Positions 7,795 through 17,713 of a stretch of DNA of 64,000 bases are shown piece after piece. The stretch covers positions 1,240,001 through 1,304,000 of the forward strand of contig JASCOF010000001.1 in NCBI GenBank assembly GCA_029960065.1. The letters run 5' to 3'. The number at the start of each line of letters is the position of its first letter. Within the stretch, counting starts at the first letter, position 1. Origin of the DNA: Flavobacteriaceae bacterium PS02336 (GTDB lineage: Bacteria > Bacteroidota > Bacteroidia > Flavobacteriales > Flavobacteriaceae). Made by a program: the position numbers and the translations under genes. The notes beneath the pieces were generated by a model. That model ran no database searches and was not told the origin of the DNA. It saw nothing but the letters and a program-made list of their open reading frames with translations.

Positions 7795-10497
7795 TTATAG
7801 TGATCCTAAATTCGTTTTTCCTAGTATAATTTTATCTGACAATCGCTCGTTTTCATCACTGCAGTCAAATAGACGTCCTGTTGGGTAAACATTGTCGAGA
7901 CTGGTTAATGCTTTAATAAAGCTGATCAATTGCGGTTCCGGCTGTTCCTGATTCAAATCCGTTTTGGCGAATAAGTAGTCTTTATAAGTTTTTTCAAATT
8001 GAATAAGCTGATTTTCTGCGGGGTCTTTTACATCTTTTTCCCGATATCCAATCCAGCATATTTTTGCCAGAACGTGAGCGGGTAATTCTTCCTTAATTAT
8101 TTTTTCTATGTAATTTCTAAAATCGGTATTGGCAAATCGCAGTGTATATCCCGGTAATACAACACTCACACGATAGGAGTAGGGATCTATTGGTTCGCAA
8201 TTATCGCATTCATCGGCACAGATAGGCATGAAAGTATCTGGATTTACGGTTGTCAGATTCACATCTGGACGCAGCATCATGTGTTCTACCAAAAACATTC
8301 CTTCTTCGGTAAAATCTTCTTTCATGAACTGAATCAATTCCAGAATCGATTTTTCTAAATCTGGCAGATTTGTATAGTATTCAAATCTGCGGGCAATAAT
8401 TCGGTCTGGATTTTTCTTGTCATTAATTGCCGGATTTATAATATCATAAGAATATTTTCCGGCATCTGACTGCTGAATCAAAATATTGTCAATAATGGAT
8501 AAATCTTTTACTGTGCCGTTTTTAAAAGCCTCTTTTATTTTGTATTCGCGAGTCTGGATAATTTGCAATACGGCAAAATAAAGCTCCTTATTTGCTGCAG
8601 ATGTATCGAAATATTCTGCTGTTGAAGAAAGTACAATCTCATTATGAGTGTCCAGAATACGCCATCTATAAACGGATTGATTGTCTGAATCAATAAAATT
8701 GTACATTTCGACAAACGAATTAGAAAGATTCCTGCGATTGTAATTTCTAATCCCAATGAGTCTCGAGATCCTTTTTTCTGCTCCCGAAACATTATTTGTA
8801 TTCCATAAATTGGTAACGGGTTGTTTGTAATAATCAAAAGCATTCCCGCGCTCTTTGCTTACGACTTTATAATCTTTCAAAAAGTTTTCTTTGTCGCGCA
8901 ATACTACCTGATCTGTAGTGTTGCCATAAATGGTTTTGTTCACAAATACGTATTCCGAGAAATTTTCGGCAAAACGGGATAAAAGGTGATCTAAAATTTT
9001 ATTTCTTCGTTCAATAGTATTGTCCTGCTGGTCAAAAAGCAGTTCTGTAATGCTGTCATCAGTGTAATTTTCATAATCGTTTACAAGGTTATCAGCTCCT
9101 TCAATGTCTTTGACGACTTGCGTAAAAAGGGTTCGGGTTAAATTTCCGCTTACCGAAAGCAATTCGCTTATCTGACCCAGTTGTTTAAAATAACTTCCTA
9201 ATATCTGATCAAAAAATAAAAGATATCCTTTTAATTGTTTTGCTTTAGATTTACGCTCAACAGATGCTCTGGAAGGAAGCCCAACTTGACCAATGCCATA
9301 GGTTTCGGGAAAATCATTTTGTATGGTGGTATAAAAATCGGTGTTCAGATATTCGCCATTTGGAATATCTAATTCTTTATCCTGACTGGCGTTGGTTGTA
9401 GCTTTGTCCTTTTCAGCTTTTATGGCGTCTAAATAAATTTTTACCTGAGCCTGATTGATATTTAAAGGCAATAATCCTTTGTTGTAATTGAAGACACTTT
9501 TGGCACAAATAACAGGTTTTTCGTATTCAGAAAGGCAGATAAGCCATTTGTTTTCCAAGTCATCACCGCCGCAATTTCCCAAAGAAATATCTTTAATCAA
9601 AAGTACATCGGGTACCGACATTATTATTCTCATAATATCTGAAAGGCGCACTTCGTTTCTTAAATCGGCTTTAAGCAATTCTTTAGTATCAATAAAACCA
9701 TTCTCTAGCGATGGACCATCAAAAATTTCCAAAGTTGAATATCCTTTGTCAATCATTTGTTTTAGCGAATAAAAATTGACGGTTGTCGATAAGTAGCTTT
9801 CGAGAGCATGAATGACATTCGCATGAACGAGTTCTTCATCGGCTTCTGTATCTACTTCAATATCGGCACATATTTTAATAGGGTAGTCTACCACTTTTTT
9901 GATATCAACAAGATCTTCGCAAAGGTTTCTGTTGGCATGATACTGCTTTCTTATTTTTGCTTTAACAGCCTCTATTTCTGAAGGTTTTGAGCTTTCAAAA
10001 TCTACATAAAGATCATATAAACCATTAAGCTCAAAAGATTTTCTTAAATTATCTGGCAGGTTTTCATAATCCTTTAAATCATAAGAAAGCTGCTCTTTTT
10101 TGCAATCTACATAAACTGTTTTTTCATGTTTGGCGAGCCAGCAGTTTCGAACTCCTTTTATATCTATAAATAGTTTTCGATAGTCATTTTGTGTAACAGG
10201 ACTTGAAGATAATACTTCGGAAGCTTTAAAAAACTGTTTTGGAATGCCTTTATCGCTGTCATTAGATGCTAATATATTTTCTATCGGAAGATTGAGTCTC
10301 ATGCCAAGATCCGAAATGGCGTAACAAAGCATCTCCAGCATCGTAATACCCGGATCATGCTCGTTAAAATCAGTCCAAAACTTACTGCCAAAAGACTCGA
10401 TATATTCGATTCCTTTTTTTCTCAAATAAAAGAAATCCAAATCGTCCTCCGTTGCTGATTTTTTAGGAATGGTGATATGTTGGTTTAGTAGCGGCAT
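7795..10497 (-). CDS. eCIS baseplate wedge protein, Afp12/baseplate-J-like
   Basis: Encodes 900 residues. The N-terminus carries the baseplate-J signature as FWTDFNEHDPGITMLEMLCY (residues about 41-60). The C-terminal third has the EHMMLRPDVN and DPYSYRVSVVLPGY blocks common to Bacteroidota Afp12-like proteins, followed by PAHVLAKICWIGYRE. It overlaps the preceding baseplate gene by 13 bases, consistent with translational coupling and equimolar assembly. It would form the triangular wedges joining the spike hub to the sheath. Much larger than phage gp6/gpJ, as is usual for this eCIS lineage. Afp11 versus Afp12 assignment is by order and motif. Confidence 0.87.
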   Translation of the reverse strand: MPLLNQHITIPKKSATEDDLDFFYLRKKGIEYIESFGSKFWTDFNEHDPGITMLEMLCYAISDLGMRLNLPIENILASNDSDKGIPKQFFKASEVLSSSPVTQNDYRKLFIDIKGVRNCWLAKHEKTVYVDCKKEQLSYDLKDYENLPDNLRKSFELNGLYDLYVDFESSKPSEIEAVKAKIRKQYHANRNLCEDLVDIKKVVDYPIKICADIEVDTEADEELVHANVIHALESYLSTTVNFYSLKQMIDKGYSTLEIFDGPSLENGFIDTKELLKADLRNEVRLSDIMRIIMSVPDVLLIKDISLGNCGGDDLENKWLICLSEYEKPVICAKSVFNYNKGLLPLNINQAQVKIYLDAIKAEKDKATTNASQDKELDIPNGEYLNTDFYTTIQNDFPETYGIGQVGLPSRASVERKSKAKQLKGYLLFFDQILGSYFKQLGQISELLSVSGNLTRTLFTQVVKDIEGADNLVNDYENYTDDSITELLFDQQDNTIERRNKILDHLLSRFAENFSEYVFVNKTIYGNTTDQVVLRDKENFLKDYKVVSKERGNAFDYYKQPVTNLWNTNNVSGAEKRISRLIGIRNYNRRNLSNSFVEMYNFIDSDNQSVYRWRILDTHNEIVLSSTAEYFDTSAANKELYFAVLQIIQTREYKIKEAFKNGTVKDLSIIDNILIQQSDAGKYSYDIINPAINDKKNPDRIIARRFEYYTNLPDLEKSILELIQFMKEDFTEEGMFLVEHMMLRPDVNLTTVNPDTFMPICADECDNCEPIDPYSYRVSVVLPGYTLRFANTDFRNYIEKIIKEELPAHVLAKICWIGYREKDVKDPAENQLIQFEKTYKDYLFAKTDLNQEQPEPQLISFIKALTSLDNVYPTGRLFDCSDENERLSDKIILGKTNLGSL

Positions 10498-13400
10498 TTT
10501 TCAGGTTCTTCAGTAGTTTGTGGTTTACAAGTTATTATGTTGGTACTGATAATGTGGTTTTTAACAGAGACTAAAATGTTTTTTGGGCTCGATGGTGACA
10601 GTGTGGTTTGAAAATCTAAAAGAGCTACATTGGCATCATTGTTTGCTGTATCTTCTAATGGTTTAGGATGTTCCTTATCTGTTTTTTTATCAATATAGAT
10701 TGCCATTTCCAGCGTAGATAAAAAATCTACATAATATAGATTTTCGATATATTCGATAACAATACTGCGCTGTAGTTCAACTCCAAATATGATTTGTTTG
10801 GAAGTATCAAATGCCCAAGGCGATAAAAATTTTATAAGATCTTCATTCAGCTGTTTTTTGTAAAAATTCTCATCGTACTGCGGATAAAACTTCACATTCA
10901 ATTTTATGATAACTTTTTCATAATCAGGATTAATTACATTTGCAGATACTAACATTGAATTTTTAGCATTAATAAAACGCTCTATGCTGTTCAATGTGGC
11001 TGTACTAACTCTTGGCTCATAAATATCAAATACATTTTTGTCTACGATATCTGGAATTACGACCAGCGTTACTTTTCCCGGCGATAAAAACGAAGTATCT
11101 GTGCCCGAAATAAAAGTATGGTTAAGGCATTTTACTCTAAAAACACTTGGGAATTCCTGTAAAATAAGATGCTCATAATCCCAAAGTGTTATAGCTCTGT
11201 TTTTGTGGCGCAGGCGTTCGCTTACACGGAGATAATAGGAGGGATCAGACTCTAGTGGTTTTCCATCAAACGAATTAAAGGGCTGTTCAATGCTTTTAAT
11301 CTGTGGAACTCTAGTAATTAATTTCGATATTGTTTTGGCAGGTAATGTGCTGTCTAAATGTGCTAAATTATTATCATTATCAAAAAACTGAGCGGTCACA
11401 ACCTGAGTTTTTACATCGATAACTTTGCAGACGGCATCATAGTTTTTGTGCATTTTTGCTTTTACCCAAATGGTATTGGCTGGAAATAAAGTATTGTTAT
11501 TCGTTGCCTGTTTTGGAATATTAAATTTCACGATACCCGATTTTAAAAAATTATCGATACCATTTGCCAAAATATCCTTATCCAGATTTTTCCAATAATT
11601 ATCGCATAATACATACCATTCAACTTTTTGTTTTTCTGTAAAAGTGGCTACTTTGGTATTTTCGCTTCCTTCTAATATTTGAAATAATAATGAAATTTGC
11701 TGTGATATTTCAGCATCTTGAAGACCTAGATAAAATTCGCCTCCATTGCAATAATCAGGAACCAAAGAGTTAGTAATTGGCGTTCCAATATCTAAAATTT
11801 CTTTATTGATGGCTTGTTGTTTCAAATAAGAATGTTCTTCGCGCTGGCCAAAAGGAGCTTCATGGAACAATTTTAATCGGTTAGACTCGTAGGCAGAAAC
11901 CGTAAAATCGATAGTTTCCTCAGCAGAATAGTTCAGGCTTATGCTTTCTACAACTGGTGTATAAGGTTCATTTGGAATAGGAGTTGACGGATCTGTCGCC
12001 ACATTCATTATGGCCAAAGTATATATCTTAGGAAATAACGAATGTAAAAACGATTGGTTTAAGGTCAATCGGATAGGACCGCTTTTGCCAAGTTCATAGG
12101 AGCCTTTTACATTTATATTAGTTTCAAATACTTGATCCTTATCATCATCTTCAAATAAATTGACAGCTGTATCTTGTTCATCCCAAACTTCTTTGTTTAA
12201 AACCGATAATGTTGCTTTAAAATAGTTACTTGTAACAATCGGATCAGCGGCGTTTAATGTTCTTGAATCGTTAGCCACTATTACAGCTTCCGATTCTGGA
12301 ACGGTTCTTTTGGCAATTCCATCTTCGGGCTGGTTGATATTCATTCTGGCATTACTCGTTATTTTGGTGAATATTGCAGAAGTGAAAATATCTTTACTTA
12401 TGGTTTCAAGGAAACTTTTTTTGTAGGCAGCATAATGCGTTTCAAAAGATAGCGGAGTGTTTTTCCACTTTATATTAATTTCTGCGTCTGTCCATTTTTT
12501 GGAAAAAATTTCAGGATAGTTTATGATAAAGGAACTGTTTTTTTCAGGCTGGGTTGTAAAAGGGAAAAAGGGCTTTGCCGCATTAAGTAAACCATTATCA
12601 CTCTCTAATAATAAAGATTTTACATCCTTAACCTCAACTTTTGCATTAATGCTTTTTATTTCTTTTGTGACTAAAGATCTAAAGAGATTATGCCCTTTAT
12701 TATCTTGCGTATTGATTGAATTATTTTCTGTATTGATTAAAAATCGAATCACAGGAAGTTCGGTAGAGAAAAATTCGCCTAGAACTTTCTGGTCGTAGCC
12801 AGCAATTGATGGGGCATCTTTTGAGATTTGAAAAACCAATCTTAATTGGTTACCTCCAATGTTGGAAGATTGAGTTCCATTCTTGAAATTAATGGCTTTA
12901 CTAAGTTTTAAATTTCCAATCCATTCTTTTTTTCCACTGTATAAAATACTGATGTTTTCCAAAAGATCATCTGTATTAAATGGATTATGGAAAGTTAAAT
13001 CTTCAGTAAAAGTAATTGTGATATCGATGTTTCTGTCACCTTCTTTAAGATTAAATAATTCTGAAGCTATTGCAAAACCTAATTTGGCATCGCTTAATTC
13101 GGGGTATTTTTCTTCATTGGATGTATAGCCAAAAGGAAACCAATAGGGAGCATCTTCTTTTAACGCTTCGCCTTTTCCGTCTAAGGAATTGGCAATTTCG
13201 CTGCATTTTATTTCGCCGCGATCTACGTCATTATAAACACTTTTCAGGTAAGCGATATGGGCTTTATTGGCAATAAATTCTTCTGTGGTTTTGTATAGCA
13301 GTTTTTTGCCATCGGGATCTTTTCCTGCGTCAAGTTCTGTATTTACAGCGATTTTTTCTTCGACAATTTTTTTTGCCAGTTCAAAAATAATATTGACTTT

Positions 13401-13883
13401 ATCTGCTTCTGCGGGAAGTTTTTCGATTTGCAGTATGTCTTTATAGAAAAAATCTAAATGCTTTTTAGTAATACCATTAAGTTTGTTTTGAGATAATTCC
13501 AATAATTTCAGGAAACACACAAACAAAGTTAAGTGAGGAGTAAGATCCTGATTGCTATTAGCATTCGATAATGTTTTGGTAATGTTTTCTTTTAAAGCAG
13601 TATACTCTTTATCTGTTCTTTTCGGAATGCCATCTGGAAGATTATCTTTTGAAAACCCAAAATAGCTGAAAAATTCCTCCCAATTGCCTTCTGGATTTTT
13701 ATCGTTATTCGTGTCAAAAAAGTTGACTTCTTTGGCAAAATTATAAGCAAATAACAGCCAGTCTTCAATAGTAAAATCATGAAGTTTTAAGTTGCCCGGC
13801 TCTAGTGTGTCACTAAAGCGTTCTTCTTGGTTGACTCCATTTCTTTTAAAAATAACATTGTCTATTTGGCTGTTGGTACTCAT
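10485..13883 (-). CDS. eCIS baseplate wedge protein, Afp11/gp47-like
   Basis: Encodes 1132 residues. The C-terminal part (residues about 865-960) contains IEQPFNSFDGKPLESDPSYY, then RVSERLRHKNRAITLWDYEH and LILQEFPSVFRVKCLNH. These are diagnostic of baseplate J/gp47-type wedge proteins. The N-terminal two thirds are lineage-specific beta-rich sequence. It begins 11 bases after the gp25 gene ends and overlaps the next baseplate gene. With its neighbour it should form the baseplate ring that triggers sheath contraction. Confidence 0.88.
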   Translation of the reverse strand: MSTNSQIDNVIFKRNGVNQEERFSDTLEPGNLKLHDFTIEDWLLFAYNFAKEVNFFDTNNDKNPEGNWEEFFSYFGFSKDNLPDGIPKRTDKEYTALKENITKTLSNANSNQDLTPHLTLFVCFLKLLELSQNKLNGITKKHLDFFYKDILQIEKLPAEADKVNIIFELAKKIVEEKIAVNTELDAGKDPDGKKLLYKTTEEFIANKAHIAYLKSVYNDVDRGEIKCSEIANSLDGKGEALKEDAPYWFPFGYTSNEEKYPELSDAKLGFAIASELFNLKEGDRNIDITITFTEDLTFHNPFNTDDLLENISILYSGKKEWIGNLKLSKAINFKNGTQSSNIGGNQLRLVFQISKDAPSIAGYDQKVLGEFFSTELPVIRFLINTENNSINTQDNKGHNLFRSLVTKEIKSINAKVEVKDVKSLLLESDNGLLNAAKPFFPFTTQPEKNSSFIINYPEIFSKKWTDAEINIKWKNTPLSFETHYAAYKKSFLETISKDIFTSAIFTKITSNARMNINQPEDGIAKRTVPESEAVIVANDSRTLNAADPIVTSNYFKATLSVLNKEVWDEQDTAVNLFEDDDKDQVFETNINVKGSYELGKSGPIRLTLNQSFLHSLFPKIYTLAIMNVATDPSTPIPNEPYTPVVESISLNYSAEETIDFTVSAYESNRLKLFHEAPFGQREEHSYLKQQAINKEILDIGTPITNSLVPDYCNGGEFYLGLQDAEISQQISLLFQILEGSENTKVATFTEKQKVEWYVLCDNYWKNLDKDILANGIDNFLKSGIVKFNIPKQATNNNTLFPANTIWVKAKMHKNYDAVCKVIDVKTQVVTAQFFDNDNNLAHLDSTLPAKTISKLITRVPQIKSIEQPFNSFDGKPLESDPSYYLRVSERLRHKNRAITLWDYEHLILQEFPSVFRVKCLNHTFISGTDTSFLSPGKVTLVVIPDIVDKNVFDIYEPRVSTATLNSIERFINAKNSMLVSANVINPDYEKVIIKLNVKFYPQYDENFYKKQLNEDLIKFLSPWAFDTSKQIIFGVELQRSIVIEYIENLYYVDFLSTLEMAIYIDKKTDKEHPKPLEDTANNDANVALLDFQTTLSPSSPKNILVSVKNHIISTNIITCKPQTTEEPEKCRY

Positions 13884-13894
13884 GCTTATAAACT

Positions 13895-14305
13895 TTAAAT
13901 ATTAGTGCCTTCTCCTTTGTAAAAGGGATAAACAAGATTGCTTCTTGAGTTTGTACTTCTTATTTTGTAATCTATTATGATTAATAATTCTCCTTCTAAA
14001 TCATCACTTTGTGTGATGTCAATTTTTTCAACATCAATTCGGGGTTCGTAATATAAAATCACTGTTTTTATGAGTTCTGAAACATAGGTTTTTAATGTTC
14101 TGTCTAATGTTTCAAAAAGCAGTTCATCCATATTACAGCCATATCTGGGCAGCATAATGCGTTCACCAATTTTGGTAGAAAGCAATATTTCCAGACTGCT
14201 TTTAATATCTGTCTCGTCAGATGTCATTACGACTGCTTTATTGTTCTTTTTGAACTCGGGAGGAAAACTCCATCCGGTACCTAAAAAAGCTTCTTTATTT
14301 TCCAT
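13895..14305 (-). CDS. gp25-like baseplate protein (Afp9-like)
   Basis: Encodes 136 residues from MENKEAFLGTGWSFPPEF. An in-frame ATG at 14332 would add nine residues but would overlap the PAAR gene by 25 bases. The ATG at 14303-14305, two bases after the PAAR stop, is preferred. The GPW/gp25 family is clear from LGTGWSFPP, SSLEILLSTKIGERIMLPRY and GCNMDELLFE. Gp25 proteins seed sheath polymerisation at the baseplate. Normal family length. Confidence 0.92.
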   Translation of the reverse strand: MENKEAFLGTGWSFPPEFKKNNKAVVMTSDETDIKSSLEILLSTKIGERIMLPRYGCNMDELLFETLDRTLKTYVSELIKTVILYYEPRIDVEKIDITQSDDLEGELLIIIDYKIRSTNSRSNLVYPFYKGEGTNI

Positions 14306-14307
14306 AA

Positions 14308-14598
14308 TTAACCTATTAAAACCGTTGGACATCCTATTACGATTGTACCGCCATGTGCAGTTGAATCTCCCATTCTTGCGGCTGGTTTTCCTCCAATCAG
14401 CACTGTAGCTGAGCCCGCAATGATACTATCTGGAGGCCCTGTACAAACAATCATATCTCCCAGGCATGCTGCGGGCTGACCGCCTATCAGTACTGTAGGT
14501 GTGCCTGGTGGCAATATTGGCCCGCCTACATGAGGTACAGTTCCTGTTACCATTGGGCAGACATGCATATCGTTGATTCTTGCGGCTGGTGCTCCCAT
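14308..14598 (-). CDS. PAAR-domain spike tip protein (Afp10-like)
   Basis: Encodes 96 residues, almost entirely PAAR repeats. It begins MGAPAARINDMHVCP and contains GGPILPPGTPTVLIGGQPAA, CTGPPD, GSATVLIGGKPAARMGD and ends GCPTVLIG. The conserved His and Cys residues (MHVCP, HVGG, AHGG, IGCP) fit metal binding at the needle tip. It caps the VgrG-like spike and may carry cargo. Located between the VgrG-like and gp25 genes, as expected. Confidence 0.95.
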   Translation of the reverse strand: MGAPAARINDMHVCPMVTGTVPHVGGPILPPGTPTVLIGGQPAACLGDMIVCTGPPDSIIAGSATVLIGGKPAARMGDSTAHGGTIVIGCPTVLIG

Positions 14599-14658
14599 AA
14601 TTAATTTGTATAGTTAACCTTTTGTTTAAGTGTTTAAGAATAAAAAGCAGAGGATGAG

Positions 14659-16404
14659 CTAGTTTATCTGTACAATACTGCCTTTTACGATCGCTACGGC
14701 GGCAGATGAAATTTCTGCGCCAGCACTGCCTTCGGCCTTAAATTGGGCAGTTGCTTTTAGATTTACATTTGTACCTTCAATTTTTACATCGCCTGTTGCT
14801 TTTATTGAAATATCGCCCGCACTTTCCATTTTTATTCCTGCGCTGTCAATTGTGATCACGTTAGAATTTTCGTCTTCAATAACTATTGAACCTTTGTCTT
14901 CATCCAGCGTTATTTTTTTACCTGCCGGAGTTTCAATGGCTATCGATTTTTTTTCATCATCAAAAAGCACTTTCATTTCGCTTCTTGTAAAAATCCCTTT
15001 TTGATGATTGTCGTCAGCTGCTTTTAGCGGAGCTGGTTTTGCGCTGCTATGGAGCATTCCTAATACAATGGCATCATTTGGATCTTCGTTTATGAAGCCA
15101 ATAATTACTTCGTCTTCAATTTCGGGTCTAAAAAAAGTACCTCTGTTGTCACCTGCATCCAAGGCGGCGACTCTGCACCAAATTCCTTGTTCGTCGTTAT
15201 TGATAATAGGAATTTTGACCAAAATTCTGTCTTCGCCGTCGGGATCTTCTTCAAGTTGCGTTACAATACCAATATGCAGTCCTTTTATGGATGGAATTAT
15301 TCCTGAAGCGGATGGTGTATTGACATCATACGTTTCAGAAAACCATTCTGGATTCAATCCAAACTGCACGTTTACAGTCCAATTGCCGTTTGCAATTTCA
15401 TGGAAAACGCCGGTAATGTATGCTTTGCCGTTAAAGCGGTCTCCAACGCCTTCAAGTTTAATAATGGTGTTGGGTTTTACTGCGGGAATGCCTTGAAATT
15501 TAACCCTTCCGCGAACTTTTGAAAGCTGCTGAAATAATAATTTAGCATCAGCCCAATCTTGCAATTCGGTATCGGTCACGTGACCGCCATGTCGCAATTC
15601 CAAATTTTCAAGCTTTACGATGTCAGATAAATCCGAAGCAGATAAATTTCCGTTTAAGCTCACGCTGGGATCTTTGGCTTCAATTTCTAATAATTCCTGA
15701 TTGGATGCATTCCAGCTGTAAGATGACACTTTGGCAAATTGATTTCGGGCATCAATTTCGGCATCAAAATCGAGCATACTCGAACCAAAAGCAACCGTTT
15801 CCACTGGTTCAGAAGCTAAATCTGGTTTTTTAATCGAAATCTTTCCGTTTTCAACAAAACATAATTTTCCGTTCGCCTGTGCACGAGAGACCATAAAATC
15901 CCAATCGGAAGTATTGTACTGCACTAACTCTTTGTGGCTATAATTAGTGCTTTCTACATCTTTTTGTAATCCGTAAGTACCTATAATGTCTTCAAAAGCA
16001 TCACTGTCTTTTACATCATAAAAATATTTGCTTTTTCTGCCGATAGTCAGTTTTACTGCTTCGTCTTTGCATTCTACAACTAACAGCGATGAATTGTCTT
16101 TTATCTTTATGGAATGTTTTACAACAATTCCTTTGTAAATAGTTTCTTCGTCGCTGTGATAGCCCGCTTTAATTTCTATTTTTTTTCCCGGAATAAACAA
16201 ATCTTCATTACTTAATTTAAAATCTTGAGAAGCGGCATCTCCATCAGTTAAAATTATCTGGGCCATAGGTATTCTGTTCACTTCATTATGAACTACAATG
16301 CTCATTACCTGATAAATGCCAGATAATTCATTTCCTTCAATGAGTAATTTGTGCGTTACTAAATCTGCACTTTTACTGGTTTGTATGACGCCGCTATTGT
16401 TCAT
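14659..16404 (-). CDS. VgrG-like spike protein (Afp8-like)
   Basis: Encodes 581 residues. The N-terminal half has the gpD/gp27-like hub fold (LLIEGNELSGIYQVMSIVVH, YNTSDWDFMVSRAQANGK). The middle has the gp5-like OB fold (GIVTQLEEDPDGEDRILVKI, GIWCRVAALDAGDNRGTFF, EDEVIIGFINEDP). The C-terminus is a beta-helical needle of short repeated strands (DISIKATGDVKIEGTNVNLK). The start ATG directly follows the LysM gene's stop. It forms the trimeric spike at the end of the tube, below which the PAAR protein sits. Confidence 0.93.
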   Translation of the reverse strand: MNNSGVIQTSKSADLVTHKLLIEGNELSGIYQVMSIVVHNEVNRIPMAQIILTDGDAASQDFKLSNEDLFIPGKKIEIKAGYHSDEETIYKGIVVKHSIKIKDNSSLLVVECKDEAVKLTIGRKSKYFYDVKDSDAFEDIIGTYGLQKDVESTNYSHKELVQYNTSDWDFMVSRAQANGKLCFVENGKISIKKPDLASEPVETVAFGSSMLDFDAEIDARNQFAKVSSYSWNASNQELLEIEAKDPSVSLNGNLSASDLSDIVKLENLELRHGGHVTDTELQDWADAKLLFQQLSKVRGRVKFQGIPAVKPNTIIKLEGVGDRFNGKAYITGVFHEIANGNWTVNVQFGLNPEWFSETYDVNTPSASGIIPSIKGLHIGIVTQLEEDPDGEDRILVKIPIINNDEQGIWCRVAALDAGDNRGTFFRPEIEDEVIIGFINEDPNDAIVLGMLHSSAKPAPLKAADDNHQKGIFTRSEMKVLFDDEKKSIAIETPAGKKITLDEDKGSIVIEDENSNVITIDSAGIKMESAGDISIKATGDVKIEGTNVNLKATAQFKAEGSAGAEISSAAVAIVKGSIVQIN

Positions 16405-17094
16405 CTATTGTTGTTTTTGCAATGGAGGGAAAAATATTTTCTGACCGATTTTTAATTTTCTAAAATTGATCAGCTTGTTGGCTTTTGCTACCTCGAGATA
16501 ATATTTTGAATCGCCATAGATTCTAAAAGACATTAACGGAAGCGTATCGCCCGCTTTTACGATTCTGGTATGCGTTAAATCAGGAGATTGATTGTTTTGC
16601 TGCTTTGCTCTTAACTCATCCTCAACAACTCCTTTGAATTTTCCTTTTGCAATGGCTCTAATTGGGGTTCCATCAGGTCTGAAAAGTTTATATTCAATAG
16701 TCATTTCTGTCAGAGATCCTTTAAACAGCAGACTTCCCCAAGCAATTTTTAAATAGTTTGGCTTATGTTCCGTACCATTGTATTCTAAAATTACTTTTCT
16801 AAAATGCTCAATGTCTTCAATAACACCATTTTCGGTAGTTTCCTTTCCGGCAATCACACCTGTTCGATCAAAAACAAAATCCAGTTCTAATTCTTCTGGA
16901 GCAATTGCTGCAAATCTTGGCGCAGGACTGCTTGTTCCGGCAGCCTGAGTTGTATCTTGCTCGATCTTATAATGAAAAGTATATTTTTCGGGATTCATCA
17001 AAGTAACAAACTCTTCAATATCCGAAACAGGATTGTTGAATTGAGGATCGCTGTAAGCAATAATCTTCAGTTTTTTTAATTCACCAGTTGTCAT
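16405..17094 (-). CDS. LysM-containing eCIS tube/hub adaptor (Afp7-like)
   Basis: Encodes about 229 residues from MTTGELKKLKIIAYSDPQF. An upstream in-frame ATG at 17118 would add eight residues and overlap the DUF5908 gene by 23 bases. The ATG at 17092-17094 lies one base after that gene's stop and matches the usual start of this family. The C-terminal LysM module is seen in THTRIVKAGDTLPLMSFRIY followed by KANKLINFRKLKIGQKIFFP. In phage and eCIS particles these LysM proteins join the spike hub to the first tube ring. They do not bind peptidoglycan in that role. Confidence 0.88.
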   Translation of the reverse strand: MTTGELKKLKIIAYSDPQFNNPVSDIEEFVTLMNPEKYTFHYKIEQDTTQAAGTSSPAPRFAAIAPEELELDFVFDRTGVIAGKETTENGVIEDIEHFRKVILEYNGTEHKPNYLKIAWGSLLFKGSLTEMTIEYKLFRPDGTPIRAIAKGKFKGVVEDELRAKQQNNQSPDLTHTRIVKAGDTLPLMSFRIYGDSKYYLEVAKANKLINFRKLKIGQKIFFPPLQKQQ

Positions 17095-17095
17095 A

Positions 17096-17257
17096 TCAGC
17101 GTTCTTTTTTTCGTTCAATAATTTTCATTACTTGCTCGACACACTCAGCCACAGTATCTTTTTCATTGTTAGATGAAGAAGAAGCTGGTTTTGCACCTGC
17201 ATTTGCATTTTCGTTCACGTTTATTTTAATGTGAAGTTCTTTGATTTCAATTGGCAT
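17096..17257 (-). CDS. DUF5908 eCIS microprotein (Afp6-position)
   Basis: Encodes 53 residues beginning MPIEIKELHIKINVNENANA. An upstream in-frame ATG at 17338 would add 27 residues inside the preceding tube gene and is rejected. The MPIEIKELxIK start is the signature of DUF5908 proteins, found between tube and LysM genes in Bacteroidota contractile injection clusters. The rest is Ala/Ser/Asn-rich and then helical (ECVEQVMKIIERKKER). The exact role is unknown; position corresponds to Afp6. Confidence 0.85.
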   Translation of the reverse strand: MPIEIKELHIKINVNENANAGAKPASSSSNNEKDTVAECVEQVMKIIERKKER

Positions 17258-17264
17258 GGTAAAA

Positions 17265-17711
17265 TTATTTTTTATGAAGGGTGAAATAATTATAAGCAAG
17301 CTCAAAGGTTTCAACAACAATTTTGCTTTCCAGAGCACTAAAATCTTCCACTGCCCATTTTACGGGATAGGCATGAACAACTTTCCAGTGCATTAAAGGT
17401 TCGTGGTTTTGATTCAAAAGTTTTACAGTTAAATCGACGGGTTTAAATTCGAAATTTTCTAATGCTTTCCGGCACCATTCAATTACTTCAGAATCAATAA
17501 AAATTCCTCTTTTTAAAACCAAATTGGGATATTTGGTTTTTACAGGAAGTTTGTGTTTGAATCTGTTTTCTCCACCCTCTACAATTTCCTCCGTTTCAAG
17601 ATCTACAGAGAGTCCCGAAACCGACTGAAATTGATGGTCTTGTTCTTTTGTGCCCAGTTGATCAAATTCAACTAGAAAATGAAAACCTACGGGTGGATAA
17701 TAGTTAGCCAT
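17265..17711 (-). CDS. gp19-like tail-tube protein (Afp5-like tube initiator)
   Basis: Encodes 148 residues of the T4 gp19/Hcp-like tube family: PPVGFHFLVEFDQLG at the N-terminus, SVSGLSVDLETEEIVEGGEN, and LPVKTKYPNLVLKRG. It is the second of two tube genes. By order and by divergence from the first it probably forms the initiator ring at the baseplate, with Afp1-like subunits stacked on it. The gene starts two bases before the stop of its neighbour's intergenic gap, so the two are tightly linked. Confidence 0.92.
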   Translation of the reverse strand: MANYYPPVGFHFLVEFDQLGTKEQDHQFQSVSGLSVDLETEEIVEGGENRFKHKLPVKTKYPNLVLKRGIFIDSEVIEWCRKALENFEFKPVDLTVKLLNQNHEPLMHWKVVHAYPVKWAVEDFSALESKIVVETFELAYNYFTLHKK

Positions 17712-17713
17712 GA